Part shown: positions 55,124-64,000 of the stretch, piece after piece
Numbering within the stretch: the first letter of the stretch is position 1
Layout: each line of letters begins with the position of its first letter
From: Microvirga puerhi
GTDB taxonomy: Bacteria; Pseudomonadota; Alphaproteobacteria; Rhizobiales; Beijerinckiaceae
Assembly (NCBI RefSeq): GCF_020089865.1
Contig: NZ_JAIRBM010000010.1
Location: 111,746-175,745, forward strand
DNA length: 64,000 nt
Reading direction: 5' to 3'
Program-made: the position numbers and the translations under genes
Notes under the pieces: model-generated
The model's database searches: none
What the model was told of the DNA's origin: nothing
What the model saw: only the letters and a program-made list of their open reading frames with translations

Positions 55124-56161
55124 ATGAAGTCTCATACGGAAGACGACGTCAGAAGGGTTTTGACACGCCGCGGGCGGTGGGGGTTCAGCGAAATTGCATT
55201 CTGGCTTGTGGCCGTAGCTACTTTGGTGTTCATGCCGGACCGCCATCTCATCCTGAACGAGATTGCCATCATCGCTCTCTTTGCACTCTCTCTCGATCTG
55301 ATCCTGGGCTATGCGGGAATTGTGTCGCTGGGCCATGCCGCTTTCTTCGGCCTGGGAGCATATGTTGCCGGGATCCTGGCGCAGCAAGGAATTGGAAACC
55401 CTTTGATTGGGCTCGCGGCGGCGGCGCTCGCTGCAGCTATCCTTGGTCTCGCGACCAGCTTTCTCGTTCTGCGCGGCTCCGATCTGACCAAGCTCATGGT
55501 GGCTCTCGGTGTGGCGCTGATTCTCGGCGAGGTCGCCAACCGAATGGCGTGGCTGACGGGTGGCGCGGATGGCCTTCAGGGCGTCAACGTAAGTCCATTG
55601 TTGGGCTTGTTCGAGTTCGACATGTTCGGAACGACGGCTTATGCCTATAGTCTGACCGTACTGTTCGTTCTCTTCGTCCTCGCTCGAAGGGTCATGGCCT
55701 CGCCTTATGGTCTTTCTTTGCGCTCGATCCGCGACAATCCCTTGCGAGCCCGAGCCATTGGCATCCCTGTCAATCGACGTCTTGTTGTGATTTATACTCT
55801 CGCGGCGGCTTATGCAGGAAGCGCCGGTGCCTTGCTGGCCCAAACCATCCAATTCGTTTCGCTCGATGTTCTCGCCTTCCATCGGTCGGCCGACGTCATG
55901 CTTGTGTTGGTGATCGGCGGAGCAGGGTACCTTTACGGCGGGATCATTGGGGCTGTTGTTTTCAAAATTCTGCAAGACTATCTGTCGGATCTGACGCCTC
56001 AATACTGGCTCTTCTGGATTGGGCTCATTCTCGTTCTTCTCGTTCTGATGGATCGCGAGCGGATGGTGTCCAAAGCGAGAACTCTCTGGAAGAGAACCGC
56101 GAATCGCTTGACGCACCGCGCTGAGCCTTTGGCCACAACGAGGACAGCCCGGGAGATCTGA
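55124..56161 (+). CDS. LivM-type ABC permease
   Basis: The 345-residue inner-membrane permease has an extended N-terminus of 25 polar residues, then about nine helices with LDLILGYAGIVSLGHAAFFG, RSIRDNPLRARAIGIPVNR (the ATPase-contact loop) and SADVMLVLVIGGAGYLYGGI. The C-terminal 35 residues are basic and cytoplasmic. It starts 20 bp after the LivH gene and is followed immediately by the ATPase. Confidence 0.92.
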   Translation: MKSHTEDDVRRVLTRRGRWGFSEIAFWLVAVATLVFMPDRHLILNEIAIIALFALSLDLILGYAGIVSLGHAAFFGLGAYVAGILAQQGIGNPLIGLAAAALAAAILGLATSFLVLRGSDLTKLMVALGVALILGEVANRMAWLTGGADGLQGVNVSPLLGLFEFDMFGTTAYAYSLTVLFVLFVLARRVMASPYGLSLRSIRDNPLRARAIGIPVNRRLVVIYTLAAAYAGSAGALLAQTIQFVSLDVLAFHRSADVMLVLVIGGAGYLYGGIIGAVVFKILQDYLSDLTPQYWLFWIGLILVLLVLMDRERMVSKARTLWKRTANRLTHRAEPLATTRTAREI

Positions 56162-56162
56162 T

Positions 56163-56915
56163 ATGGCGCCAGTTCTTGAGACAAGAGGCCTTGTGAAGCG
56201 CTTTGGCGGTCTTACTGCAACGAATGACGTGTCATTTCGGTTAGAGAGGGGCGGTCGGCATGCGCTGATTGGTCCGAACGGTGCCGGCAAGACCACCTTC
56301 ATCAACTTGTTGACGGGCGTGCTCACGCCAACGTCCGGACAGATTCTATTGGAGGGCAAAGATGTCACTCACTCAAGGGCGGAATTGCGCGTTCGCCGCG
56401 GACTCGCCCGTACCTTCCAGATCAACCAGTTGTTTCCGGCAATGACACCGCTCGAGACCATTGGCCTCGCGGTGTCAGAACGTATGGGGGGAGGGCGCGA
56501 CTGGTGGCGGGTTACTGGCAGCAAGCGCGAGATTGTAGACGAGATCGTGGATATCGCCCGGCGCTTCCATCTGATGGATATACTCGATGAGCGCACATCG
56601 AACTTGGCTTACGGTAAGCAGCGCCTGCTTGAGATCGCCGTGGCGTTCGCCTCCCGACCTAAAGTGCTCCTTCTGGACGAGCCGGCGGCTGGCGTGCCGG
56701 AGGCCGAGCGTCATGAACTGCTTGCTACTGTAGCTGCTTTGCCGCGGGATGTTTCGGTTCTCCTGATCGAGCACGATATGGATCTGGTTTTCAGCTTCGC
56801 CGATCGGATCTCAGTTCTCGTCAACGGTGCTCTCTTCACGGAAGGAACGGTCGAGGAGGTGTCCAACGATCCGAAAGTGAAAGCCGTATATCTGGGAGAA
56901 AGCGTCTATGAGTGA
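56163..56915 (+). CDS. LivG-type ABC ATPase
   Basis: The 250-residue ATPase has Walker A GPNGAGKTTF, Q loop FQINQLFPAM, Walker B VLLLDEPAAGVP and the H loop LLIEHDMDLV. The signature is atypical: LAYGKQRLLEIAVA replaces the usual LSYGQQR. It begins one base after the LivM stop and overlaps the next ATPase by eight bases. Confidence 0.93.
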   Translation: MAPVLETRGLVKRFGGLTATNDVSFRLERGGRHALIGPNGAGKTTFINLLTGVLTPTSGQILLEGKDVTHSRAELRVRRGLARTFQINQLFPAMTPLETIGLAVSERMGGGRDWWRVTGSKREIVDEIVDIARRFHLMDILDERTSNLAYGKQRLLEIAVAFASRPKVLLLDEPAAGVPEAERHELLATVAALPRDVSVLLIEHDMDLVFSFADRISVLVNGALFTEGTVEEVSNDPKVKAVYLGESVYE

Positions 56916-57678
56916 CCTCTTGAGCCTCCGACAGGTCTCAGCGGGTTATGGCGACGCAATCGTCATCTCCAAGATCGATCTGAGTCTGAAGCCCGGTGAG
57001 TCTCTCGCCGTTCTCGGCCGCAACGGAACGGGCAAGACCACGCTTCTCAACACAATTATCGGAGTGACACGCCATCGAGGTGGGGCAATCACATTTGCCG
57101 GCCGGGATCTGTCCGGAATGCGTCCGGACAAGCGGGCACTCGCCGGTATCGGCTGGGTGCCGCAGGAGCGCAACATCTTCAAATCGCTGACGGTTGAAGA
57201 GAATATCACGGCTATTGCCTCTCCTGGACCCTGGACACTGGATCGCGTGTATAGGATGTTCCCACGGCTCAAGGAGCGCCGTTTCAATCTCGGGAATCAG
57301 CTTTCGGGCGGTGAGCAGCAGATGCTGGCGATCGCCCGTGCGCTCGTCCTGAATCCCAGGCTTCTGCTTCTCGATGAACCGACAGAAGGTCTGGCACCCA
57401 TCATCATCGAGGAGCTTCTCGCGGCTTTGAGGAGCATCATTCGCGACGAAGGCTTGGCAGCCATCGTGGTGGAACAACATGCCCAGAAGATTCTAGGTCT
57501 CACGGAGAAAGCTATCATCCTTGATCGCGGAACGATTGTTCACGCAAGTTCAAGTCAAGCGCTTATCAAGGATTCATCGCCTCTTGATCAACATCTTGGG
57601 ATAGCAGGCAAGAAGCCAGGAAACTCTCCTTTGCGGAATATCCGTTTGGCTGCGGTTGCGATCCATAAACAGTACTAA
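56908..57678 (+). CDS. LivF-type ABC ATPase
   Basis: The 256-residue ATPase has Walker A GRNGTGKTTL, Q loop WVPQERNIFKSLTV, signature LSGGEQQMLAIARAL, Walker B LLLLDEPTEGLAP and H loop AIVVEQHAQKI. The C-terminus is about 20 residues longer than typical LivF. It overlaps the LivG-type gene and ends the importer operon, convergent with the hydrolase gene. Confidence 0.93.
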   Translation: MSDLLSLRQVSAGYGDAIVISKIDLSLKPGESLAVLGRNGTGKTTLLNTIIGVTRHRGGAITFAGRDLSGMRPDKRALAGIGWVPQERNIFKSLTVEENITAIASPGPWTLDRVYRMFPRLKERRFNLGNQLSGGEQQMLAIARALVLNPRLLLLDEPTEGLAPIIIEELLAALRSIIRDEGLAAIVVEQHAQKILGLTEKAIILDRGTIVHASSSQALIKDSSPLDQHLGIAGKKPGNSPLRNIRLAAVAIHKQY

Positions 57679-57792
57679 ACGGATCTGTTCTGACCGATCT
57701 ATTGCGTGATTGCGGATGAAACCCTCTGACAGGAGCCGCTTACCAGAGATAGGATGGTGCGCAGCCACCAGGGCCAGCTTGTCTTGACGAGA

Positions 57793-58842
57793 TCAATAGT
57801 GATCTATGTCGACAATCGCATCGACGAATGCCCGTGGTGCTTCCTGGGGAAGGTTATGTCCAATGCCGCCGGTGATAGTCCGGTGCGCATACTTGCCTGA
57901 GAATTTGTCGGCATAGGACGAGGCATTCGGATGTGGAGCACCATTGGCGTCACCCTCCATCGTTATAGTCGGGATGCCGATGGTCGGGAAGCGAGCGAGT
58001 TGCATTTCAAGACTGTCGTACTTTGGATCGCCGGCCGCCAATCCGAGCCGCCAACGGTAGTTATGGACAACGATGCCGACGTGATCCGGATTATCGAAGG
58101 AGATGGCAGTACGATCAAAGATAGCGTCGTCGAAGTTCCATTTTGGTGAGGCGAGTCGCCAAATGAGCTTGGCAAAATCATGTCGATACTTGTCATAGCC
58201 GGCCCGACCGCGCTCCGTCGCGAAATAGAACTGATACCACCATTCGAGCTCTGCGTTGGGCGGCAGCGGCATTTTTCCCGCTTCTTGGCTGCCAATCAGA
58301 TATCCACTTACCGAGACCATGGCCTTGCAGCGCTCCGGCCAAAGCACAGCGACGATGTTGGCCGTCCGTGCCCCCCAATCGAAGCCGGCAAACGTCGCCT
58401 TATCGATTTTGAGAGCATCCATCAGGGCAATGACATCGACGGCGAACGCTGAAGGTTGGCCATTCCGAAACGCAGCGCTCGAAAGAAAACGGGTCGTGCC
58501 GTAACCCCGCAGATAGGGAACGATCACTCGATAGCCGAACGATGCTAGCATTGGAGCGACGTCGACATAGCTGTGAATGTCGTAGGGCCAACCATGCAGA
58601 AGGATAACCGCAGAGCCACCGACAGGACCAACCTCTGCGTATCCGACGCTGAGAGCACCTGCATCGATCTGCTTCAGAGGGCCGAAAGAGGTACTTGTTC
58701 CCTGTTTCGCCGTTGACGGCGTGGATGAGATTCCAGTGCCAGATTGTGCTCCTACCGATCCGATCATGGCGAATTCGGCGGCAACGGTCATCGCAGCTGT
58801 ATGCAAAAAGCGGCGACGATCACGATCAACTCTTTCAGACAT
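57793..58842 (-). CDS. Tat-exported alpha/beta hydrolase, epoxide-hydrolase-like
   Basis: The N-terminus has a twin-arginine signal (DRDRRRFLHTAAMTVAAEFA). The hydrolase fold then shows the oxyanion loop LLHGWPYDIHSY, a nucleophile elbow FAGFDWGARTA with Asp rather than Ser, a cap domain, and His in TGGIGHNLPQEAP. An Asp nucleophile is characteristic of epoxide hydrolases and haloalkane dehalogenases. GGGAGAAGGCG precedes the ATG at 58842. The protein is about 349 residues and probably periplasmic. No substrate can be stated. Confidence 0.88.
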   Translation of the reverse strand: MSERVDRDRRRFLHTAAMTVAAEFAMIGSVGAQSGTGISSTPSTAKQGTSTSFGPLKQIDAGALSVGYAEVGPVGGSAVILLHGWPYDIHSYVDVAPMLASFGYRVIVPYLRGYGTTRFLSSAAFRNGQPSAFAVDVIALMDALKIDKATFAGFDWGARTANIVAVLWPERCKAMVSVSGYLIGSQEAGKMPLPPNAELEWWYQFYFATERGRAGYDKYRHDFAKLIWRLASPKWNFDDAIFDRTAISFDNPDHVGIVVHNYRWRLGLAAGDPKYDSLEMQLARFPTIGIPTITMEGDANGAPHPNASSYADKFSGKYAHRTITGGIGHNLPQEAPRAFVDAIVDIDHY

Positions 58843-59366
58843 CGCCTTCTCCCGAGGTGGGGCGTCGTTCGGAAGCAACTTCGATAAAGCTGGCGATTGA
58901 AGGCATATTGTGGGGAGTATGGATCCAGCCCAAGACCTTTAGGATTCGCAGGAAGGATACGCTTTCCAGCCAACGTCGCAAGCGAAGCCGCAGCATCGAC
59001 TATTCGGACGCGTCCGAAATGCGTGGCATCTTGCTGTCGTCGTGCTGCGACGACCTGCCAGAGAATGGAGCCGCTTGATACAAGACGGGCGATACCCGTT
59101 CTTCCTGCCGAGTGAAGTCCATGATGTCACCGTCACGACAGGCGGCTATCTCATGCGTTAGCGCCAAGCTTTCGGCTCAAGCATCCATTTTCATCAGTCG
59201 CGGCGTTCGGCGCGAGCCTAAACAATTTCCCTCTGCCGACAGCTTAAAAATGCTATCTGAATCGCAACTGCGATCTTAAGGTCACGAGGCTCGGCTCGAT
59301 GGAAGCGTAAGTCGTGTCGAAGTCTTTAGATCCCGACACGACTCTCTTTGAGGGCCCAGGCTGGCG
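58843..59366. other. Intergenic region, no gene supported
   Basis: About 524 bp upstream of the hydrolase. Short frames on either strand have no ribosome sites or recognisable products. Confidence 0.45.
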
Positions 59367-59636
59367 CTATTCGTCCTGCTGCATTCCGGCTGAGCGGCTT
59401 CGCGCACGATATCGCCGCACTAGCGCATATCCTCCCGCCAGGAGAAGGAAGGGCAGGCCAGCGCCCGCCAACGGGCCAGGAGCTCCTTTGTTCTGGCCGG
59501 GAGCGTTGGGGTTGCCGCCAGGACCGCCTGCCCACGGCGGCGGTCCTGGATTGCCACCCGGGGCTGCCATCGCAGTTAACGAGCCCATGGCGCACGCGAT
59601 CGTCGCGGCCATGAGCGTCTTGCGGACAATGTGCAT
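59367..59636 (-). CDS. Small exported protein with C-terminal membrane anchor
   Basis: The 89-residue protein has a signal peptide (KTLMAATIACAMGSLTAMA), a Gly/Pro/Asn-rich middle and a C-terminal hydrophobic helix followed by arginines (LPFLLLAGGYALVRRYRAR). The layout resembles sorting-signal proteins of the PEP-CTERM/VPxxx kind, but no diagnostic tripeptide was identified. GAGGAGG lies just before the ATG. Function unknown. Confidence 0.6.
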   Translation of the reverse strand: MHIVRKTLMAATIACAMGSLTAMAAPGGNPGPPPWAGGPGGNPNAPGQNKGAPGPLAGAGLPFLLLAGGYALVRRYRARSRSAGMQQDE

Positions 59637-60365
59637 CTAAGCCTCCTCAAGTTAACAGAGGCTCTTGTAACCCGAGGCGGAGCGTCATTTGAGGCCACTA
59701 CTTCGGAAGGTGAAGCTCCTAGCCCGTCTGGGTCGCATAACTCTCCGCCCTAATGATCAAACCGTAACGACGTATCGCAAAATGCGGGAGACGAGAAAGT
59801 ACAAGACGACCATGAAAAGGCATCGAGCGGCATTCTGCGACCTACACAGTGCAGGCAAAGTTGCTGCGTGGCAGGCTGATCAATAAGGCTCAACTGGAAA
59901 CAGCAGCACTCTAAAGCCATTGATGGTTCGGGCGCGTCCGCCAGGTCCTTGAGAAGGGAAAGATCGATCATTCAGAGAAGGCTGATCTCAACCGTGCTCG
60001 GTATCGAGAGATTGGTCGTGCACGACAGGGGAGTCAGACACTGCAGCTCAGATCTTTGCACGACGTTTGAGCAAGCTTAAGCGATCAATGATTAGAGTAT
60101 GTGCGAGGCCATACTAAAGCTTGGTATCGAAAAATGCCGAGGGCGCTCTTGGAGAACCTCTACAAGTCCCAGAGCGTGGTCGTCCTAGCTTGTCCTTACG
60201 TCCAACGCGATGAGGGCGAACATGCAATCTTGGCAGAGCGCTAGCTCGAAGAGCGAAAGAAGCTGCTCCCGGATTTGTGATGAGGCGAATCTCATTTCTT
60301 GCACCGTCTAGGTCCAAGCTGATCTGGGCTGGTGTTTAACCGCTTCGAAAAGGGAGAGAGACTCC
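59637..60365. other. Long intergenic region, no gene supported
   Basis: About 729 bp. No convincing coding frame, tRNA or strong repeat was seen. It may contain decayed coding sequence. Confidence 0.45.
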
Positions 60366-60710
60366 ATGAAGACGGTATACATGTTTGTACTCGCCTGCAG
60401 CATATCCGCCGGCGCGATCTTCCCGGCTTTTGCACAAGGCGAGAACCTTGACTGCAACCTTCCGGAAGATGCGATGACTGCCTACTGCAATCATCGGGAT
60501 CTATATGGCAAGAACGGTCCGGGGATGGGAGCAGTCAATCCTTATGGGATAGATCCGGGAGCAACGGGTAGCGTCATGGCTACACCGGGACAGGCTGCCC
60601 CTATGGCCGATCAGTCCCGTGTCGCGGCCTGCTCAGCGCGCTATCGGACCTATGATCCTGCCTCGAATACCTTCATGGGGCGAGATGGTCGGCGGCATAC
60701 CTGCCAATGA
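60366..60710 (+). CDS. BA14K-like exported protein
   Basis: The 114-residue protein has a signal peptide (VYMFVLACSISAGAIFPAFA) and a C-terminal stretch VAACSARYRTYDPASNTFMG followed by RDGRRHTC, which is the hallmark of the BA14K family first known from Brucella as an immunoreactive, lectin-like protein. Four cysteines could form disulfides. GGGAGAGAGACTCC precedes the ATG. Periplasmic or surface location is expected. Confidence 0.75.
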   Translation: MKTVYMFVLACSISAGAIFPAFAQGENLDCNLPEDAMTAYCNHRDLYGKNGPGMGAVNPYGIDPGATGSVMATPGQAAPMADQSRVAACSARYRTYDPASNTFMGRDGRRHTCQ

Positions 60711-60820
60711 CGTAAAACTTTCATCCCGATGCCAATGAGATTGGCCGGTCGCTGACCAGAAGCATCGCGCAAAGGCAGGCTTCTGATTGTGACCACGCGG
60801 CATCTCATCAGGAAAGCTAT

Positions 60821-60854
60821 CGAGCCTGGCAGTGGATTTCCATCGCCAGGTTCG
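60821..60854 (-). terminator. Possible terminator after the SDR operon
   Basis: On the minus strand CGAACCTGGC pairs with GCCAGGCTCG (one G-T pair) across a 14-base loop. It lies about 20 bp after the SDR stop. There is no T tract. Confidence 0.35.
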
Positions 60855-60872
60855 ATGTCCTTTGAGGGCTTC

Positions 60873-61631
60873 TCATCCGCGTCCGATGAATGGCATCTTT
60901 GTCGCCATGACGGTGATCGTTTGGACATTTGCCGACAGGGGAAGACCGGCCATGTAGACCACCGCATCCGCAACATGCTTGGCATCGATCGTAGGCTCAG
61001 CGGCGATCGATCCGTTGGCCTGCAGGACGCCGCTGGTCATCCTGGCGGTCATGTCCGTTGCGGCGTTGCCGATATCGATCTGTCCGCAGGCAATATCGTA
61101 GGCGCGGCCGTCGAGCGATGTTGATTTTGTCAATCCGGCGATGGCATGCTTTGTGGCCGTGTAAGGGGCAGAATTGGGGCGAGGCACATGGGCCGAGACT
61201 GAACCGTTGTTGATAATACGGCCGCCGCGCGGTGTCTGGGCCTTCATCATCCGGAAAGCTTCCTGCGTACAAAGGAATGCGCCCGTCAGATTGGTGTCGA
61301 CGACACTCTTCCACTGTCCAAAGGAAAGGTCTTCCAACGGGATCGGCGGTGCATTGATTCCCGCGTTGTTGACCAGAACATTGAGCCGGCCGAAACGCTC
61401 GCGGGTCGCGGCGAAGAGACGAGCCACCGACTCGGGATCAGCGACATCGGTCGGTACAGCAAGCACATCGGCTCCGGAACTTTTGAGCTCCTGAGCCACA
61501 ATGTCGAGAGGCTCCTTTCTCCGACCAGCCAGCACAACATCGAACCCGACTTCAGCGAGTGCGCTGGCGATTGCTTTCCCGACTCCAGTTCCCGCGCCCG
61601 TAACGAGGGCAATCTTCTTCTGCTCGGCCAT
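60873..61631 (-). CDS. SDR family oxidoreductase
   Basis: The 252-residue protein has [33 protein letters not shown], the Ser of [11 protein letters not shown] and the PYTATKHA catalytic pair. The C-terminus [11 protein letters not shown] is typical of a sugar or polyol SDR subgroup. GGAG lies six bases before the ATG at 61631. It is third in a minus-strand cluster after denD and another SDR, probably acting on the same sugar acids. Confidence 0.9.
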   Translation of the reverse strand: MAEQKKIALVTGAGTGVGKAIASALAEVGFDVVLAGRRKEPLDIVAQELKSSGADVLAVPTDVADPESVARLFAATRERFGRLNVLVNNAGINAPPIPLEDLSFGQWKSVVDTNLTGAFLCTQEAFRMMKAQTPRGGRIINNGSVSAHVPRPNSAPYTATKHAIAGLTKSTSLDGRAYDIACGQIDIGNAATDMTARMTSGVLQANGSIAAEPTIDAKHVADAVVYMAGLPLSANVQTITVMATKMPFIGRG

Positions 61632-61654
61632 GGATGCTCCATTCTGGTGTATCG

Positions 61655-62401
61655 TCAGTAGGTTGCACGCCCGCCGGAGATATCGAACACGCCGCCTGTC
61701 GTGAAGGAGCATTCTTCGCTCGCGAGCCAGCAGATCAGTGATGTCACCTCCTCGATCTTGCCGAACCGCCCCATTGGGATTTTGGAAAGCATGAAGTCGA
61801 TATGCTCCTGGGTCATCTGATCGAAGATCGGTGTGTGCACCGCAGCGGGCGTGATGCAATTCACGGTGATGCCGCTCTTCGCCAATTCCTTGCCGAGAGA
61901 TTTTGTAAGTCCGATGACTGCTGCTTTCGATGCGCTGTAGGCAGAAGCGTTCGGGTTACCCTCTTTTCCGGCAATGGATGCGACATTGACGATCCTGCCG
62001 TATCCGCCCTTCAGCATTTCCGGAATGACGGCGCGGTTGCAATAGAACAGCCCGTTGAGATTGACGTCGATCACCCGCTTCCACGCCGCGATCGGATAGT
62101 CCCATGCGATTGTATTCGGGCCTGTGATGCCAGCACTCGTGATGAGGATATCAACGCCGCCAAGGACTGAGACCGTGTCCAGGAGAGCTCGATCGACCGC
62201 TGCCGGATCGGTGATGTCGACGGGTATAGCAGCTGCGAAAGGGCCTTTCGTACTTTGTGCCGCTTTCAGCGCATCGGCATCGGAGTCCCATAGCGCGACC
62301 TCTGCACCTTCGGCAGATAGCCGGGCGCAAACGCCGAGCCCGATGCCGGAGGCTCCGCCCGTGACAATCGCCTTCCGACCTTCGAAACGCTCGCCGCTCA
62401 T
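61655..62401 (-). CDS. SDR family oxidoreductase (FabG-like)
   Basis: The 248-residue SDR has [34 protein letters not shown], the Ser in [10 protein letters not shown] and [20 protein letters not shown]. The C-terminal [18 protein letters not shown] is the common SDR tail. Similar proteins oxidise 2-keto-3-deoxy sugars or ribitol-like compounds. AGAGGAATCACC precedes the ATG; it starts 19 bp after denD. Confidence 0.9.
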   Translation of the reverse strand: MSGERFEGRKAIVTGGASGIGLGVCARLSAEGAEVALWDSDADALKAAQSTKGPFAAAIPVDITDPAAVDRALLDTVSVLGGVDILITSAGITGPNTIAWDYPIAAWKRVIDVNLNGLFYCNRAVIPEMLKGGYGRIVNVASIAGKEGNPNASAYSASKAAVIGLTKSLGKELAKSGITVNCITPAAVHTPIFDQMTQEHIDFMLSKIPMGRFGKIEEVTSLICWLASEECSFTTGGVFDISGGRATY

Positions 62402-62419
62402 GGTGATTCCTCTAGATAT

Positions 62420-63403
62420 TCAGTTCGCGATCGCCCCATCGAGTTCGTCCTCGATGTGGATGCGAATGATCTCCTCGAAGCTGCTCTCTGCCTTGAAGCC
62501 GAGGCTCCGCGCTCGAGACGCATCGAAGTTGCGCGGCCAGCCTTCGACAATCTGCATGATAGTCGGATCGGGATCTCGGCGGATCCGCGCGACCATTTTG
62601 TCGCCGGCGATCCGTCGCAGGGCCTCGATCTGTTCGGCCACCGTAACGGAGACGCCCGGCATGGTGAGATTGCGCCGGTTTCCGAGCCGCGCTCCATCGA
62701 GATTCGCAGCATGGATGAGAAAATTCACGGCCGAGCGGGGCGAGGCATGGGTATGCCGCACATTGTCCGGCACGGGTAGCACTGCCTCTTGGCCGTTCAA
62801 CGGTTCGCGGATAATGCCGGAGAAGAATCCTGAGGCAGCCTTGTTGGGCTTTCCAGGCCGCACGCAGATCGTGGGCAAGCGAATGCCGACGCCGTCGAAG
62901 ATGCCGCGCCGCGTGTAATCTGCAAGCAGCAGCTCGCCGATCGCTTTCTGCGTGCCATAGCTTGTTAGGGGCGTAAGGAAGAATTCGTCGTCAATCGCGT
63001 CAGGGAAGGGGGCGCCAAAGACCGCGATAGAAGAGGTGAAGACGACACGCGGCCGATAGTTGTCGCCGACGGCGCGGATTGCCTCGAACAATTCGCGGGT
63101 ACCGTCGAGATTGATTCGATAGCCTTTGTCGAAATCCGCCTCGGCCTCGCCGGAGACAATTGCCGCGAGATGGAAGATGAGGGGTGGCTGGCGGGCGACC
63201 AGCTTTTCAGCTTCGCCTGGAACGGCGAAGTCGGAGGTGGAGGCCACAATAGGAAACGGGGCGTCTCGAGGAACGGGAGGCGCAACAACATCATGCAGCG
63301 TGAGATGGGATATACCTCGCCCTCCAAGCTGTCTCTCTCGCGCCAGTCGCTCGGTGAGCTTGCGGCCGACCATGCCAGCCGCACCAAGGATGAGAACTTC
63401 CAT
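62420..63403 (-). CDS. denD: D-erythronate dehydrogenase-like NAD-dependent epimerase/dehydratase
   Basis: The 327-residue extended SDR has VLILGAAGMVGRKL, FHLAAIVSGEAEADFDKGYR, SSIAVFGAPFPDAIDDEFFL and the YGTQK catalytic pair, followed by RLPTICVRPGKPNKAASGFF. This combination is typical of DenD, which oxidises D-erythronate to 2-oxo-D-tetronate. It heads a minus-strand group with two SDRs and is divergent from a sugar-type ABC ATPase. The ATG at 63403 was chosen; GTG at 63409 is also possible. Confidence 0.8.
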   Translation of the reverse strand: MEVLILGAAGMVGRKLTERLARERQLGGRGISHLTLHDVVAPPVPRDAPFPIVASTSDFAVPGEAEKLVARQPPLIFHLAAIVSGEAEADFDKGYRINLDGTRELFEAIRAVGDNYRPRVVFTSSIAVFGAPFPDAIDDEFFLTPLTSYGTQKAIGELLLADYTRRGIFDGVGIRLPTICVRPGKPNKAASGFFSGIIREPLNGQEAVLPVPDNVRHTHASPRSAVNFLIHAANLDGARLGNRRNLTMPGVSVTVAEQIEALRRIAGDKMVARIRRDPDPTIMQIVEGWPRNFDASRARSLGFKAESSFEEIIRIHIEDELDGAIAN

Positions 63404-63810
63404 CAGCACGCATTCCCCTGTGTTCTATCCAGTCTGACCGGGGTGTTGGGCCTTGGCAATAAGTGACGCGATGCAGACCAAAGTCTAATGTCCGGTTTAA
63501 CGAAGTGGCATGCATCGAGAGAGCGAGGTTTTTACCGTGGCCGTTGTTTCCACTGAAGAAAATGGCCTCCCGTTCTTCTCCTCGGATGTGCTCGGTGCGC
63601 AGCTTGATCTTCAAACGATCCTGCTGGAATAATACTATTAATCATATCCGGAAGCTCGCATCAGACGAGCGGGTCCAAAGTGGGGCTGGGAGGAACGCAT
63701 GGTTCAGGGCCGTGAGACGGCATTGCTATGCCGGCTGCCCGCCATGGGCACGAGTCAGTTGATTGGTTCAGCAACGCACTTCCTCTTCGTCCAAACAGAG
63801 CAGGTGTCCC
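63404..63810. other. Divergent region between denD and ABC ATPase
   Basis: About 407 bp without a supported gene; promoters of both units should lie here. Confidence 0.45.
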
Positions 63811-64000
63811 ATGGCTTCGGTTGAGATTCGAGACGTTAGAAAGGCTTATGGCGCAACCCAGGTTCTGCATGGAGTGTCTGTTGACATTGCGGATGGCGAG
63901 TTTGTGATCCTGGTGGGTCCGTCGGGGTGCGGAAAGTCGACGCTGCTGCGGATGGTGGCAGGGCTGGAGAACATCACCGGCGGCGAAATCCGCATCGGTC
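63811..64000 (+). CDS. ABC transporter ATPase, UgpC/MalK-like, N-terminal part
   Basis: The gene continues past the window. The 63 visible residues have a MalK/UgpC-type start ([19 protein letters not shown]) and Walker [20 protein letters not shown]. Such ATPases drive import of sugars, polyols or glycerol phosphate. Position opposite denD suggests uptake of the sugar acid or polyol that the SDR cluster oxidises. Confidence 0.85.
   Translation, partial: MASVEIRDVRKAYGATQVLHGVSVDIADGEFVILVGPSGCGKSTLLRMVAGLENITGGEIRIG

Noticed and set aside
55049..56368. Minus-strand frame of 439 codons across the importer permease and ATPase genes
   Set aside because: Crosses two genuine gene borders and its translation is a polar, low-complexity shadow.
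58695..59078. Plus-strand frame of 127 codons overlapping the hydrolase start
   Set aside because: It covers the Tat signal region of the hydrolase on the other strand and has no ribosome site or known domain.

Overview
The window reads as chromosome of a high-GC alphaproteobacterium, most likely order Hyphomicrobiales. Supporting signs are a CtrA-type box (TTAA-N7-TTAAC) in front of minCDE, HWE-kinase-like and BA14K-like sequences, a TerC gene, and dense Liv-type ABC importers. I cannot fix the genus; a Microvirga- or Methylobacterium-like organism is a guess. No rRNA, CRISPR array or phage structural genes were seen.

Layout. 1-14.8 kb: ordinary chromosome with two transporters, a cyclase/FGE-like fusion, minCDE, and a sulfur/peroxide group (YeeE, TSUP permease, 1-Cys peroxiredoxin, persulfide-dioxygenase-like enzyme, cysteine synthase). 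An aldo/keto reductase, TerC and an NTF2-like protein follow. 14.83 kb: tRNA-Arg(CCG). 14.86-47.04 kb: a region of about 32 kb bounded by perfect 50-bp direct copies of the tRNA 3' end (14855-14904 and 46995-47044), with a tyrosine integrase just inside the right copy. This looks like a genomic island. Its left half has UvrA2, three decayed genes, a ClpK/PsiE/cNMP-TrxR stress module, a PAS-REC-LuxR regulator, an alcohol dehydrogenase and a channel-like protein. Its middle has two further recombinase modules. Its right end has a compact, AT-richer five-gene operon at 38984-45252.

That operon is the most interesting system here. It encodes a calcineurin-like phosphoesterase with a small C-terminal helical domain, an all-helical GASH-type protein, two different TRAFAC-type GTPases (DO-GTPase2-like and DO-GTPase1-like) and a GAP1-type protein. 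The composition matches the predicted NTP-dependent conflict systems described from genome analysis, with the phosphoesterase as probable effector.

47.1-57.7 kb: an aromatic catabolic operon (galD, galB, galC, a DUF1932 dehydrogenase and a VOC extradiol dioxygenase), a LysR regulator and a divergent five-gene branched-chain-type ABC importer. A 35-bp element with 27 gapless identities occurs twice, once facing the gal operon and once facing the importer, so one regulator probably controls uptake and degradation together. 57.8-64 kb: a Tat-exported epoxide-hydrolase-like protein, small exported proteins, two SDRs with a DenD-like dehydrogenase, and the start of a sugar-type ABC ATPase.
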